Origin: Planctomycetota bacterium | GTDB taxonomy: Bacteria; Planctomycetota; Planctomycetia; Pirellulales; Pirellulaceae | Direction: 5' to 3' | Length of the DNA stretch: 64,000 bases | Assembly (NCBI GenBank): GCA_027619595.1 | Contig: JAQCHP010000007.1 | Location: 1-64,000, forward strand | In this document: positions 9,195 through 18,166 of the stretch, piece after piece | How positions within the stretch are numbered: position 1 is the stretch's first letter | Layout of the letters: each line of letters begins with the position of its first letter | Notes under the pieces: model-generated | Seen by the model: the letters and a program-made list of their open reading frames with translations, nothing else | The model's database searches: none | Told to the model about the DNA's origin: nothing | Translations under genes and position numbers: made by a program

Positions 9195-10697
9195 CTAGTA
9201 GGCCTTGGCAAACATGGCCCGCAGCGACGTCGGCCGGCCGGAAAAAATACACTTGCCATCGGGATGCTCTTCCCGAGGTATGCACCGTGGGGTCACTTTC
9301 AACTTTTGCAAGACCTGATGCATTTCCTCGCAGTCCTGGAAATGGCAATAGGCGAATCCGCCGTGAATCTCGGGCTGAGCTTCATTGCGAGGCGTGAAGA
9401 ATTCGATGAACTCATCCAGGTCCGAAATCGACCTCGTATGTTCAGCGCGGAATGCACGCGCCTGGTCGAGAAGATTCTGTTGAATACTTTGTAGTAACTC
9501 CGCCACCGTGGCTACGAACTCGGCGCGTGGCAGCGAAGATTTTTCCTTGGGACCGCGGTCGCGGCGTCCCACAAAGACGGACTGGCTGGCGATATCCCGC
9601 GGGCCAATTTCGACGCGAATGGGGACCCCCTTCTTGATGTGTTGCCAGGTCTTGTCGCCACCGCGTAAATCGCGATCGTCCAGCAGGACACGTAAGGGAT
9701 CGCCGGCAAACGAAACCTGCATTAGTTCTTGTCGCAGTGACTGGCAATATTCCAACACTTGAGATTTTTCTTGGTCATTTCGATAAATGGGCAGGAGGAC
9801 AACGTGCTTGGGCGCAAGTCGAGGGGGTAACACCAGCCCATCATCGTCGCTATGCGTCATGATCAAGGCACCCACAAGTCGGGTCGACACACCCCAGGAA
9901 GTGGTCCAAGCAAAGACTTCTTGGCCGTTTTTGTCTTGAAATTGAATCTTTTGGGCCCGAGAAAAATTCTGCCCCAAGAAATGCGATGTCCCGGCTTGCA
10001 ACGCCTTACGGTCCTGCATCATGGCCTCGATACTCAAGGTATTCACGGCGCCCGGAAAACGTTCACCGGCCGTCTTTTCGCCCGGAATTACCGGCATGGC
10101 CATGTAGTTTTCCGCGAAATCGGCGTACACGCCCAGCATGCGATCGGTCTCTTCGCGTGCCTCCTGTTCGTCGGCATGCGCTGTATGCCCCTCTTGCCAG
10201 AGGAATTCGGTGGTTCGCAGGAACAACCGAGTCCGCATTTCCCAGCGCACGACATTGGCCCACTGGTTGATCAAAATGGGAAGGTCACGGTACGACTGCA
10301 CCCAACGGGCGTAGGTTGCACCAATAATTGTTTCGCTGGTGGGACGCACGATCAACGGCTCGTCCAACTCACCTGCCGGACGGAGCTTCCCGTCGGGTCC
10401 GGGCTCCAAACGATGGTGCGTCACCACGGCACATTCTTTAGCGAAGCCTTCCACATGTTCGGCTTCCTTCTGTAAGAAGCTGATCGGAATGAACAAAGGA
10501 AAATAGGCGTTTTCGTGGCCTGTTTCCTTGAACATACGGTCGAGAACGCGTTGCATGTTCTCCCAAATGGCATAGCCCCAAGGCCGAATGACCATGCAAC
10601 CCCGTACGTCCGAGTTTTCGGCAAGTTCTGCTGACTTAATTACCTGTTGGTACCACTCGGGATAGTCTTCCTCACGTGTGGGTTGAATGGCCGACAT
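9195..10697 (-). CDS. proS: Prolyl-tRNA synthetase, archaeal/eukaryotic-like short type (ProS type 3)
   Basis: Attaches proline to tRNA-Pro. The 500-residue protein has the class II core without the editing insertion of bacterial long ProS. Motifs include the start TREEDYPEWYQQVI, GCMVIRPWGYAIWE near 35, LIVRPTSETIIGATYARW near 115, RWEMRTRLFLRTTEFLWQEGHTAHA near 150-175, and a C-terminal anticodon-binding domain with RVEIGPRDIASQSVFVGRRD. The end carries two cysteines around GGFAYCHFQDCEE, as in the zinc-like C-terminal domain of this type. ATG 10697 is used because homologues begin just before this point. This form replaces the bacterial type in scattered bacteria. Confidence 0.93.
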   Translation of the reverse strand: MSAIQPTREEDYPEWYQQVIKSAELAENSDVRGCMVIRPWGYAIWENMQRVLDRMFKETGHENAYFPLFIPISFLQKEAEHVEGFAKECAVVTHHRLEPGPDGKLRPAGELDEPLIVRPTSETIIGATYARWVQSYRDLPILINQWANVVRWEMRTRLFLRTTEFLWQEGHTAHADEQEAREETDRMLGVYADFAENYMAMPVIPGEKTAGERFPGAVNTLSIEAMMQDRKALQAGTSHFLGQNFSRAQKIQFQDKNGQEVFAWTTSWGVSTRLVGALIMTHSDDDGLVLPPRLAPKHVVLLPIYRNDQEKSQVLEYCQSLRQELMQVSFAGDPLRVLLDDRDLRGGDKTWQHIKKGVPIRVEIGPRDIASQSVFVGRRDRGPKEKSSLPRAEFVATVAELLQSIQQNLLDQARAFRAEHTRSISDLDEFIEFFTPRNEAQPEIHGGFAYCHFQDCEEMHQVLQKLKVTPRCIPREEHPDGKCIFSGRPTSLRAMFAKAY

Positions 10698-11062
10698 CGT
10701 ACGCGCACCTTTTCTAGCCTGGGGGCAAAATACGGGAGCACCCGCCCGAGGGGCACCACCCAACAATCGGACCGCATTCTAGATTGTTTTGCAATTTGGC
10801 GTAATGTCGATCAGGCAACGAGAAAACGGGGGCCATGGGCAGGCCGCTGACCACGCTTTGACCTTGCACTCAATATGATCCGCGGACTCCGGAGGCGAGC
10901 GAGAGTTGGACGCGACGAATTGTATTTGCCGCCAATTGAAATATGACGTTGGTGCCAGGGGCACGCGCTCGTCTCCGGGGCGTGCCGGTGGAACGCGGAA
11001 GATCATAGTACATTCGATTCCGGCAAAGCCTCTCCGCGTCGCGGTTAAACGACTGCGCACGG
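10698..11062. other. Intergenic region upstream of proS
   Basis: About 365 bases without a convincing gene. Reading frames here are open but Arg/Ser/Pro-rich and show no family signal. A TAGAAT hexamer on the minus strand near 10777 could be a -10 element for proS, but no good -35 partner is seen. No hairpin-plus-T-run stands out. Confidence 0.4.
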
Positions 11063-11197
11063 TTAACCGGCATCGTCGCGGCTTCTCCGCAGCGACATGA
11101 ACTCGATAAGAATGCCGAAACATCCCAAGACGCCGCCCATCATCATTCCAACCAACGCGCAACCCGTAACAACCAAGAATGTGTGCTTCCAAGTCAT
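11063..11197 (-). CDS. Small single-span membrane protein (44 residues)
   Basis: This short frame encodes MTWKHTFLVV, then a hydrophobic helix TGCALVGMMMGGVLGCFGIL (residues 11-30), then a basic tail ending RRSRDDAG and TAA. The layout of short N-region, glycine-rich transmembrane helix and Arg-rich cytoplasmic tail is typical of bacterial small membrane proteins and unlikely in random sequence. No Shine-Dalgarno is obvious, and a TTG upstream in the same frame is an alternative start. It lies between proS and the nucleotidyltransferase gene on the same strand. Function is unknown. Confidence 0.5.
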   Translation of the reverse strand: MTWKHTFLVVTGCALVGMMMGGVLGCFGILIEFMSLRRSRDDAG

Positions 11198-11324
11198 AGT
11201 GTACAAATGCCCCAAAAGAATGGCCGGCGTACCTGTCAAACAGCAGCGGATTCAAGTGCCTGTTGCGTTGAGACGGCTCCCCTCTACTGGTCCGGATTCT
11301 CAATCAGTTGCCTTAAGCGACCTT

Positions 11325-11873
11325 CTAACGGAAGCGGGCAAGCCAAGTGCCGTCAATCAACCCAACTTGAATCATTTCCAACAGGTGAACCTTATCCTTT
11401 AATCCAAAGGAATTGAGCTTCATTCGAACAAGCCGTTCTAATGGCAGGGTTCGAACCCCGTCACCGTACTCCGAGGGTTCCACGTCCGGATTACATTCGT
11501 AGTCGTCGGGTCTGACCATTTGGTTTCCCAGTACAACATGAACGGCGTGTCGGGCAGACTCATGCTCGTTTTCCACAAACATGTCCAATCCTGTAGTTTG
11601 TCGGTGCAAAAAGCCATGCTTGAACATCACGTCCTTTACCACGTCCAAATCCTGCGGGCGAATGAGTATATCTACGTCATTGGTGGCACGCACTGCTCCC
11701 CTATCCACCTGAGCAACCCAAATACGAACCGCATTACCACCAACGACCGCGTACGGCACACCGGAGCTTTCAAGTGCTCGAACCACCTTCATGAGTCGTA
11801 CCTCGACTCTATCCATGGAATCACCGATCCTTTTCCAAAGAACGTCACCCACAATTTTTAGGCCAGTGTCCAC
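11325..11873 (-). CDS. Nucleotidyltransferase-fold protein (MNT/DUF6036-like)
   Basis: A 182-residue protein with a minimal polymerase-beta-like nucleotidyltransferase fold. PYAVVGGNAVRIW (about residues 41-53) gives the GG element, and NDVDILIRP (about 66-74) gives the metal-binding D-x-D. Later parts include AVHVVL and LPLERLVRMKL, found in AbiEii/DUF6036-like proteins. The GTG at 11873 is chosen because the leader VLWKRIGDSMDRVEVRL looks like the conserved N-terminal helix of such proteins. Relatives include toxin-antitoxin and resistance nucleotidyltransferases, but no HEPN or antitoxin partner is adjacent, so function remains open. Confidence 0.72.
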   Translation of the reverse strand: MDTGLKIVGDVLWKRIGDSMDRVEVRLMKVVRALESSGVPYAVVGGNAVRIWVAQVDRGAVRATNDVDILIRPQDLDVVKDVMFKHGFLHRQTTGLDMFVENEHESARHAVHVVLGNQMVRPDDYECNPDVEPSEYGDGVRTLPLERLVRMKLNSFGLKDKVHLLEMIQVGLIDGTWLARFR

Positions 11874-11986
11874 GAACCGAGTCCTTTAATTTTTGGCTTG
11901 TTTTTCCCACGCTCCATTGTACCGAAACCTTCCGAACGTGTTCACATCCCTCCAGCAAATTGTATTCGTAGAACACGAGCGAACCA

Positions 11987-13894
11987 CTATTCTCGTCCTA
12001 AGTGGCATCTACCGCAAGTCTTCGCCAAATTCCGTGGATCGATACGGTGTCGGTCGTCTTGGAACGGACTGAGCTCCGCGTGACAATCGACGCAATGCGT
12101 CGCATTGTCGGCGATGGCGGCAGCATGCACTTTCTCGAAATGCCAATACCCGGTGCGCGGTTCCGCCACTTGTTTTTGCACGTCATGGCATTCCAAACAA
12201 ATAGCGCTGCTGGTCCTCGCTAAAGTATCGTCGTTCGGAACTGGTACCAACTCGCCAACGATATGGCGTGCCGCGACGCGACCGGTCACGATACACGGTC
12301 CTAGAAACGTCCCTTCCAGCGCAGACTTTCCGTTGATCAATGCGAGGCCTGTCAACTCTCCCACGGCGTACAGTCCAGAGATCGGTTGTTGTCGACGGTC
12401 AAGCACTCGACAAGCCGCATCAATGGCCACGCCGCCCATGCTCTTGCGAGTCAGAGGATAGGTGCGCATCGCATAGAAAGGGGGTTGGGAAATCTTCGGT
12501 GACATGGCCCGGCCCAACGCATCGTCGGGGCCAAAACGCCCGAAGTCTTGATCGACTCCGGCGTCTACCATCGCGTTGTAACGCGTCATCGTATCGACAA
12601 GCTGCTCCGACGGTAGCCCAGCCCGATTCGCCAACTGCTCCAGCGAGTTGGCTTGGACAACCAACTCGGGATTCTGCAAGATCTGCGATTCCACTTTGGA
12701 AAATGCTCCCCAATCCGAACCCGACACGACCAAGTGTTCCTTTGTCGCTGAATCAAAGATAAACCAAGCGGTCGCCTGCGGCTGCTGCAGAAAAGCTGGC
12801 ATCACCTCTTTCGTCCAACGCAGTAAATTGGCGAATCGACGACCGTTTGCATTCACCAGGATTCCATACATATTCGCTGCATTCAGCCCGCGATTCGTGC
12901 CAGGGTACCGTAGATCAGGAATTCCTGTGAAATAATTCCATTGTCGATCCATATGGACTAGTTCGGCGCCAAGCTCTTGAGCCATGTGATGCCCGAGCCC
13001 AATCGAGTTGACTCCCGAGCCCACAAGGATTTTGTCAGGAAAGCGAAACTGCGTAGGCCACGACGCGCGCACCATGTCCAAATTGTTCTGAAATCCGCCG
13101 GTCGCCAATACCACTCGCCGTGCACGGATTTCCGACTCTATTTGCGTTCTCTCATTATGAACGCGGACCCCTACCACATCGGTATCCTCCTGGATGAGCT
13201 GCACGGCCCGGGTATTCCACATGAATTCCACGTTGGGGAGATCAACACATTTACGATAGATGGGCGCCACCAAACCGAGCCCGCGACCAACCGGTTCATG
13301 CACTCGGGGCACAGAGTTTCCCGTTGCAGGCAGGACCGACTCGAATGCCACACCTAAGTCGATAAGCCAATCGTAGATTTCGCGTTGCGAGTGCTTGGTG
13401 TAATAATCGACCCAGTAGGCATCGGGCTCGCCTCCCCAGTTATGGAAGTCGCTTCGTGCTAATTCCGGAGAATCCCGGATCCCTGCGGCACGCTGCATCG
13501 GTGTGTCGACAATGGCCAAATCTCCTTGGCTCATGACGGCATGTCCGCCAAAGATCGACGCGATATCGATGACAGTCACGCGTACACCGTGCACACCAAG
13601 TTCCAATGCCGCCGACAAGCCAGAGATTCCCGCTCCCACAACCACAACATCCACAGGATGCTCATGCGCTTGACTCGCGGAATGAACCACCATTACGGGC
13701 GAATGGTCCTCACCTCCATTCCCTGACGCCGAATCAACGGCTTGGTGGTGCGACGCACGCCCAGGATTGCTCCTGGGCAGCCCGCCCACCCTAATCCCCA
13801 AAGTTGCCAAGATGACGATCGTTACGATCGTGCAAACAATCGCCTTTCGCTGTACACCCCCGGCTCGAGTGACGGACTCGTCGAAAATCATCAT
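11987..13894 (-). CDS. Membrane-anchored FAD flavoprotein with C-terminal triheme cytochrome tail
   Basis: The protein has a transmembrane anchor (about residues 15-33) and then an FAD_binding_2 domain of the fumarate reductase/succinate dehydrogenase flavoprotein superfamily. The dinucleotide motif GAGISG is near 87, ATGGFQNN near 275, SMGGVAID near 490 and GLYAVGELTG near 520. Three CXXCH heme motifs (CLECH, CVDCH, CGRCH) sit in the last 70 residues. The heme domain is C-terminal, unlike the N-terminal tetraheme domain of Shewanella flavocytochrome c3. The usual catalytic His before TMGG is a Lys here (RKSMGG), and the Arg of the HGANRLGG region is replaced by NGKSALEG. It may reduce or oxidise something other than fumarate. 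ATG 13894 has AGGTGA 6 bases upstream; GTG 13906 is an alternative. Confidence 0.82.
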   Translation of the reverse strand: MMIFDESVTRAGGVQRKAIVCTIVTIVILATLGIRVGGLPRSNPGRASHHQAVDSASGNGGEDHSPVMVVHSASQAHEHPVDVVVVGAGISGLSAALELGVHGVRVTVIDIASIFGGHAVMSQGDLAIVDTPMQRAAGIRDSPELARSDFHNWGGEPDAYWVDYYTKHSQREIYDWLIDLGVAFESVLPATGNSVPRVHEPVGRGLGLVAPIYRKCVDLPNVEFMWNTRAVQLIQEDTDVVGVRVHNERTQIESEIRARRVVLATGGFQNNLDMVRASWPTQFRFPDKILVGSGVNSIGLGHHMAQELGAELVHMDRQWNYFTGIPDLRYPGTNRGLNAANMYGILVNANGRRFANLLRWTKEVMPAFLQQPQATAWFIFDSATKEHLVVSGSDWGAFSKVESQILQNPELVVQANSLEQLANRAGLPSEQLVDTMTRYNAMVDAGVDQDFGRFGPDDALGRAMSPKISQPPFYAMRTYPLTRKSMGGVAIDAACRVLDRRQQPISGLYAVGELTGLALINGKSALEGTFLGPCIVTGRVAARHIVGELVPVPNDDTLARTSSAICLECHDVQKQVAEPRTGYWHFEKVHAAAIADNATHCVDCHAELSPFQDDRHRIDPRNLAKTCGRCHLGRE

Positions 13895-13951
13895 CGCGAA
13901 GCTCACCTGGGACAGCGGATGCGGGGCGGCCGTGGTACAACCGAAACCACT

Positions 13952-16723
13952 TTAGCTTTTGCCCAGGGCCATCAGTTGCGCCAATGTTTTTGCCAACTGA
14001 TCGACGGCTTGAGTGTCAGGAAGCGTAAAGGTAATTCGCGATTTTCCATCAACTGTCGTTTCCAAGCAATGCTCCAACCGACCGCGGACGGCAGTGACGG
14101 TTTCGGCAGCAACGTCCGAATCATTTTTCCCGTTTTGGACCAGGGCCCCCAAGAACTGAAAAACGGCTCCCAACATTTCGCCCCCCGCTGCCGCAACCTG
14201 TTCTCGATGGTTTTCCGTACCGGACAATCGCTTGCCAGTGTCAGCATGAGCGGAACTCAACCCGCTTACGAGTCCCCCCTTTGCTGCCGTTTCGGCGATC
14301 GCCTGCTGTTCTGCCCGTTGCGACCGATCTTCGAATGCGTCCGGCTTAGCACCCAGTAAAATCTCCAAACGCTCTTTGAGTGCCTCGGCGCCACTGGTCA
14401 TTTCGACGACGTCGACGTTGGACTCCGTGTCGAGTGCGGCCAAGGCCAATTCTCGCTTATCCTGCAAGGTCACCAACAAATTCTCTTCCAAAGTCTTCTC
14501 CGTAACCAGGTTAAATACCTGAACGTTCTGCTTCTGCCCCATACGATGAGCCCGAGCAATACGTTGCTCCAAAATCGCAGGGTTCCAAGGCAGATCGAAG
14601 TTGATCACCGTATTGGCCGCTTGCAGATTTAATCCCGTGGCGCCGGCGTTGGTCATCAAAATGAACCGACATTCCGGCTTGGATTGAAACTCATGGATAA
14701 TGGCTGGACGTTTGATCTGTGGGACACTCCCGTCGAGCCGCACAAAAGGTATTTTTCGTTGCTTGAGTAACGGTTCGATCATATCCAACGTCGATGTCCA
14801 TTCGCTGAACAAGATCACCTTGCGATCCGATTCATCGGCCAGATCATCTAATAATTCCGCGAGGCGTTCCAACTTGGTGGAATAATTCGGTAGCTGCTTA
14901 TTGACAAAGAAGGTGCCATTCGCCGCCAGGCGACACATCAGCAGGCTCATCCGCAACCGAAGCAAATCCATTTCGGTCAACCATGGCTTAGCGACAATCT
15001 GTGCAACTGTCTGCATGTGTGAGTCGTGTAATACCTTCTGTTCATCGGTCGGTGGAATACGCACGATTTCGTCGGTCCGTTCGGGCAACTGGAGTTTCAC
15101 CGAATGGCGAGTTCTCCGCATTAAGATCGGGCGCAGTGATTCTCGCAATTGTTCTAAGTTGCGGTACCCCAGCACCTTGCCCTTCTCATCGACCATTCGA
15201 TGGCGATTGAAGAAGCGGAATCCCGGACCTAGCCGCCGATCGTCGATAAACTGCACGACGGAGTACAACTCGTCCAACCGATTCTCGAGTGGTGTACCGG
15301 ACAATACCAAGGCAAATATACTGCGTAGTCCTTTGATGACTCGACTGGTCTTGGATTCCCAATTTTTGATCCTTTGTCCCTCGTCCAAGATAATCAGATC
15401 CCAAGACACCTGCTCAATATCCATAATGTCCTTGAGAACTTGTTCGTAGTTACAGACAGTAAAGAAAGCCGGACCGACGTATTGGTGGCGTCGTTCGGCG
15501 ATACGCCCCGAGATCAACTGGACCGACCGATCGCAAAATCGGTGAATTTCATTTCGCCATTGCGACTTGAGGGAGGCCGGGCAAATGACAAGGACCTTAG
15601 CGATCCCGGCCTGCCGGGCCAATAGTTCTGCGACGCCAACCCCTTGGATCGTTTTGCCGAGCCCCATATCGTCGGCCAGGATAGCGCGACCGGCCCCAAC
15701 CGCGAATGCGATTCCATCGACTTGGTAGGGGAGGAGAGAAACCTTGAGCAAAGTTGTGCGAAGCGGATGATCCGCCGGTTTTTTTCGCATTTCGCCCACC
15801 AGGCTACCAATTCGTTCCTGATGAAGTCGCTGCTGAATGAATTGTTCGGCGTCGGGGTAGACATGAAAGGATTGCCCTTCGGCCGCTAGTTTCTCCAGTC
15901 GCTTCACCAAATCGGCAATGTCATCAATCGGTCGATTCAACAGTGGCTGGACGATCCGTTGAGCGGATGTCTCCAAATTTTCGGGTACGGACACAAAAAG
16001 TTCAATGTTCCCACCGTACCGCAAAAACACCGAGATTCGCCGTTGGCGATAGGCGGTCTTGAGCTGTCGGACGGTAAACTTGCGGCGGGCATACGCTTCC
16101 ACTTTCATTAAATGTTTGCACGTACCGAGGGTATTGGTCTTGAAGTCCGGACAAGAACAGTAGGACAATCCTGCTTCCATACCGCGCAAGGCAACTCGAT
16201 AGCATTTTCCGCTCAATGTGCTGGTAACGAGGTAGTCCGACCAAGGTCGTTTTGGCTCGAGCGGTACGATTCTCATTCGCTCGCTACGTGCCCGCAAACG
16301 CCGGTCGGTGATAGCCTGACTGACCAACTGGGATTCGCTGAGACTTTCGACGGCGGTCCGTTCCTTGGGGGGAACGGCCAATCCTAATGGCGTCTTGTTC
16401 TCCAATATCATGGAAACCATGGCCCCCAGATGGATACAATTCTCATCACAACTGGTGCAATTAAAGTGAAGTCGGTCACGACGATCACTCTGGAGCGTGA
16501 TCTGGGCCACCGCCGCAGGTCGCGGCCCTAATCCGGGAAACTTCACACGGAGCAGATCTCCGCCAAAATAGACGTCGCGTTGCAAATCGATTTCGCGTCG
16601 ACCCCCTTGGATGATCAATTGCTTCCCTTCCGGCCCGAGCAACTTACTGGCCGATTCAAAGTTGATCTGAGACAACAAGTCGCGAAGGGTGATTTTACGT
16701 CCCGGTTTTGTCGTTGCAGCCAT
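13952..16723 (-). CDS. SNF2-family helicase with N-terminal SWIM zinc finger
   Basis: A 923-residue DNA-dependent ATPase. The N-terminal part has two Cys/His clusters: CTSCDENCIH near 90 and a classical SWIM motif CSCPDFKTNTLGTCKH at about 189-204. The SNF2 core follows: Walker A DDMGLGKTIQ at about 351-360, motif II DEGQ at 447-450 in place of DEAH, SGTPLENR near 475, a helicase C domain with MTNAGATGLNLQ near 690, and RIARAHRMGQKQ near 720. The last ~120 residues are helical and of unknown fold. Bacterial SNF2/HepA proteins remodel transcription complexes or act in repair; the SWIM finger probably binds DNA or protein. It stands alone between the flavocytochrome and a divergent RNase operon. 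Confidence 0.9.
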   Translation of the reverse strand: MAATTKPGRKITLRDLLSQINFESASKLLGPEGKQLIIQGGRREIDLQRDVYFGGDLLRVKFPGLGPRPAAVAQITLQSDRRDRLHFNCTSCDENCIHLGAMVSMILENKTPLGLAVPPKERTAVESLSESQLVSQAITDRRLRARSERMRIVPLEPKRPWSDYLVTSTLSGKCYRVALRGMEAGLSYCSCPDFKTNTLGTCKHLMKVEAYARRKFTVRQLKTAYRQRRISVFLRYGGNIELFVSVPENLETSAQRIVQPLLNRPIDDIADLVKRLEKLAAEGQSFHVYPDAEQFIQQRLHQERIGSLVGEMRKKPADHPLRTTLLKVSLLPYQVDGIAFAVGAGRAILADDMGLGKTIQGVGVAELLARQAGIAKVLVICPASLKSQWRNEIHRFCDRSVQLISGRIAERRHQYVGPAFFTVCNYEQVLKDIMDIEQVSWDLIILDEGQRIKNWESKTSRVIKGLRSIFALVLSGTPLENRLDELYSVVQFIDDRRLGPGFRFFNRHRMVDEKGKVLGYRNLEQLRESLRPILMRRTRHSVKLQLPERTDEIVRIPPTDEQKVLHDSHMQTVAQIVAKPWLTEMDLLRLRMSLLMCRLAANGTFFVNKQLPNYSTKLERLAELLDDLADESDRKVILFSEWTSTLDMIEPLLKQRKIPFVRLDGSVPQIKRPAIIHEFQSKPECRFILMTNAGATGLNLQAANTVINFDLPWNPAILEQRIARAHRMGQKQNVQVFNLVTEKTLEENLLVTLQDKRELALAALDTESNVDVVEMTSGAEALKERLEILLGAKPDAFEDRSQRAEQQAIAETAAKGGLVSGLSSAHADTGKRLSGTENHREQVAAAGGEMLGAVFQFLGALVQNGKNDSDVAAETVTAVRGRLEHCLETTVDGKSRITFTLPDTQAVDQLAKTLAQLMALGKS

Positions 16724-17170
16724 GCGTGGCAGACTCCTGTGTAAGGTACTCCGTTCCGAAAAAGAGAGAGCGTGCAGTCCATTGTCAGCGTGTTCGCTTG
16801 GCTGTCAACCGTGTTCGTCCGGGTATCCGGGCTACACGGACACAAAGGAGAATACGTCGTCGGGGCACCGGTCACCACCCAGCGAATATCGGTCCTTGTC
16901 GGCTCGGGTACCCCGAGCCTACAATGTTCCTTTCTCCAGACGCACCCAAAACACAATGGCCAGGTCAGAAGTTGACTTGCCGGCCATCGTGCGACTCGCA
17001 CAACATTGAAATTCGCACGAGCCACTTTTTTTCTTTTTGCGGAACGATGGCCAGTCCGCCGAGGCGTTTCGTTTTCGCACTAAGAAACTGCCTGGACGGG
17101 GTTACTGATGGGGCGTTACTGCCTGAACGAGGCTTTCGTGGGACGGAGAATACCTGAGAAAGGGTAAATG
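16724..17170. promoter_or_regulatory. Divergent intergenic region with a REP-like palindrome
   Basis: About 450 bases separate the SNF2 gene and the YhaM gene, which point away from each other, so both promoters must lie here. There is a near-perfect hairpin at 16901-16919 (GGCTCGGG, loop tac, CCCGAGCC), and an imperfect one around 16820-16845. Neither is followed by a T-run, so they are not obvious terminators. A TTGACT at 16971 has no convincing -10 partner. I see no gene. Confidence 0.45.
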
Positions 17171-18166
17171 ATGTCGACACCGACGGCCGATCGCCGCTTC
17201 GTCAGCGAATTGCGAGAACATGAAGATCTGGACCAGGTATTCCTGGTCACCGAAAAGCAACTGCGTCCGAATCGACAGGGCAATCTCTATCTTCAGTTGA
17301 GACTCTCTGATCGCACAGGCAGTCTCACTGGTATGATGTGGAACGCCAATGAGGGGCACTACGCCCAGGTCGACGGAGGGGGTTTCGTTCGCGTCCGTGG
17401 AACGACCCAGTCTTATAACGGTCAAATGCAGGTGCTGATCAAACAGCTTCACCCAGTGCCTCCGACCGACGTAGACCCATCCGACTACAAGATGCTCGAT
17501 TCCAGTGCTCTCGATCAATTAGCGGCCACGGTCACTGCCAAGCTGCAGGCGATTCGTGACGACGAACTTCGGAATCTAATGCAATGCCTACTCGACATGC
17601 CCGAAGTGTTTCCTCTTTTCTGTCGCGCACCGGCAGCGATGCGGAATCATCACGCGTACGAAGGAGGGTTGCTCGAACATGTGGCACAACTCATGGAACT
17701 CACGGAAAGTGTGTGCCGACACTATTCGTATCTCGACCGTGACCTTTTGATCGCCGGAGTATTCTTGCATGACATCGGAAAAATTGATGAGTTGCAATGG
17801 GAGCACGAAAGCGGTTACACGGACGTCGGGCAGTTAGTTGGACACCTCGTATTGGGAGTTCGCATCCTCGACCGAGCCATTGAACGTTTTCGACAAGTCC
17901 ATGGGACATCTGTCTCCGGCCCACTAGTGAGTCAACTGCAACATCTCATTGTCAGTCACCATGGGAAGCTCGAGTTCGGCAGCCCGAAAGTACCCATGAC
18001 TTTGGAAGCGCTTACACTCAGTTACCTGGACGACCTCGACGCAAAACTACACCAATTCCAACAAATCATGGCCAGCGATCTGAACGCGGAGAGCCACTGG
18101 ACCACGTATCACACCCAACTGGGCAGAAAACTTTTTAAGGCAGCCGCACATGTCGGACCCCAATGA
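17171..18166 (+). CDS. YhaM-type 3'-5' exoribonuclease (OB fold plus HD domain)
   Basis: A 331-residue protein with an OB-fold domain (about 15-110, including RTGSLTGMMWNANEGHY) and an HD metal-dependent phosphohydrolase domain. HD ligands are seen in NHHAYEGGLLEH near 160, FLHDIGKI near 200 and VSHHGKLEFGSP near 265. This domain pair is that of YhaM, a Mn-dependent 3'-5' exonuclease of RNA and DNA best known from Firmicutes. ATG 17171 is preferred to the adjacent ATG 17168 because AAGGG lies at a suitable distance. Its 3' end overlaps the RNase R gene by 17 bases, implying co-translation of two 3'-5' exonucleases. Confidence 0.85.
   Translation: MSTPTADRRFVSELREHEDLDQVFLVTEKQLRPNRQGNLYLQLRLSDRTGSLTGMMWNANEGHYAQVDGGGFVRVRGTTQSYNGQMQVLIKQLHPVPPTDVDPSDYKMLDSSALDQLAATVTAKLQAIRDDELRNLMQCLLDMPEVFPLFCRAPAAMRNHHAYEGGLLEHVAQLMELTESVCRHYSYLDRDLLIAGVFLHDIGKIDELQWEHESGYTDVGQLVGHLVLGVRILDRAIERFRQVHGTSVSGPLVSQLQHLIVSHHGKLEFGSPKVPMTLEALTLSYLDDLDAKLHQFQQIMASDLNAESHWTTYHTQLGRKLFKAAAHVGPQ

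Noticed and set aside
10779-11303. 174-codon minus-strand open frame
   Set aside because: Composition is Arg/Ser/Pro-rich without family features, and it overlaps a better small membrane protein in another frame.
11443-11462. ggcagggttcgaaccccgtc looks like a tRNA T-arm
   Set aside because: It lies inside the nucleotidyltransferase coding frame (GDGVRTLPLE), and no acceptor, D or anticodon arms are found around it.
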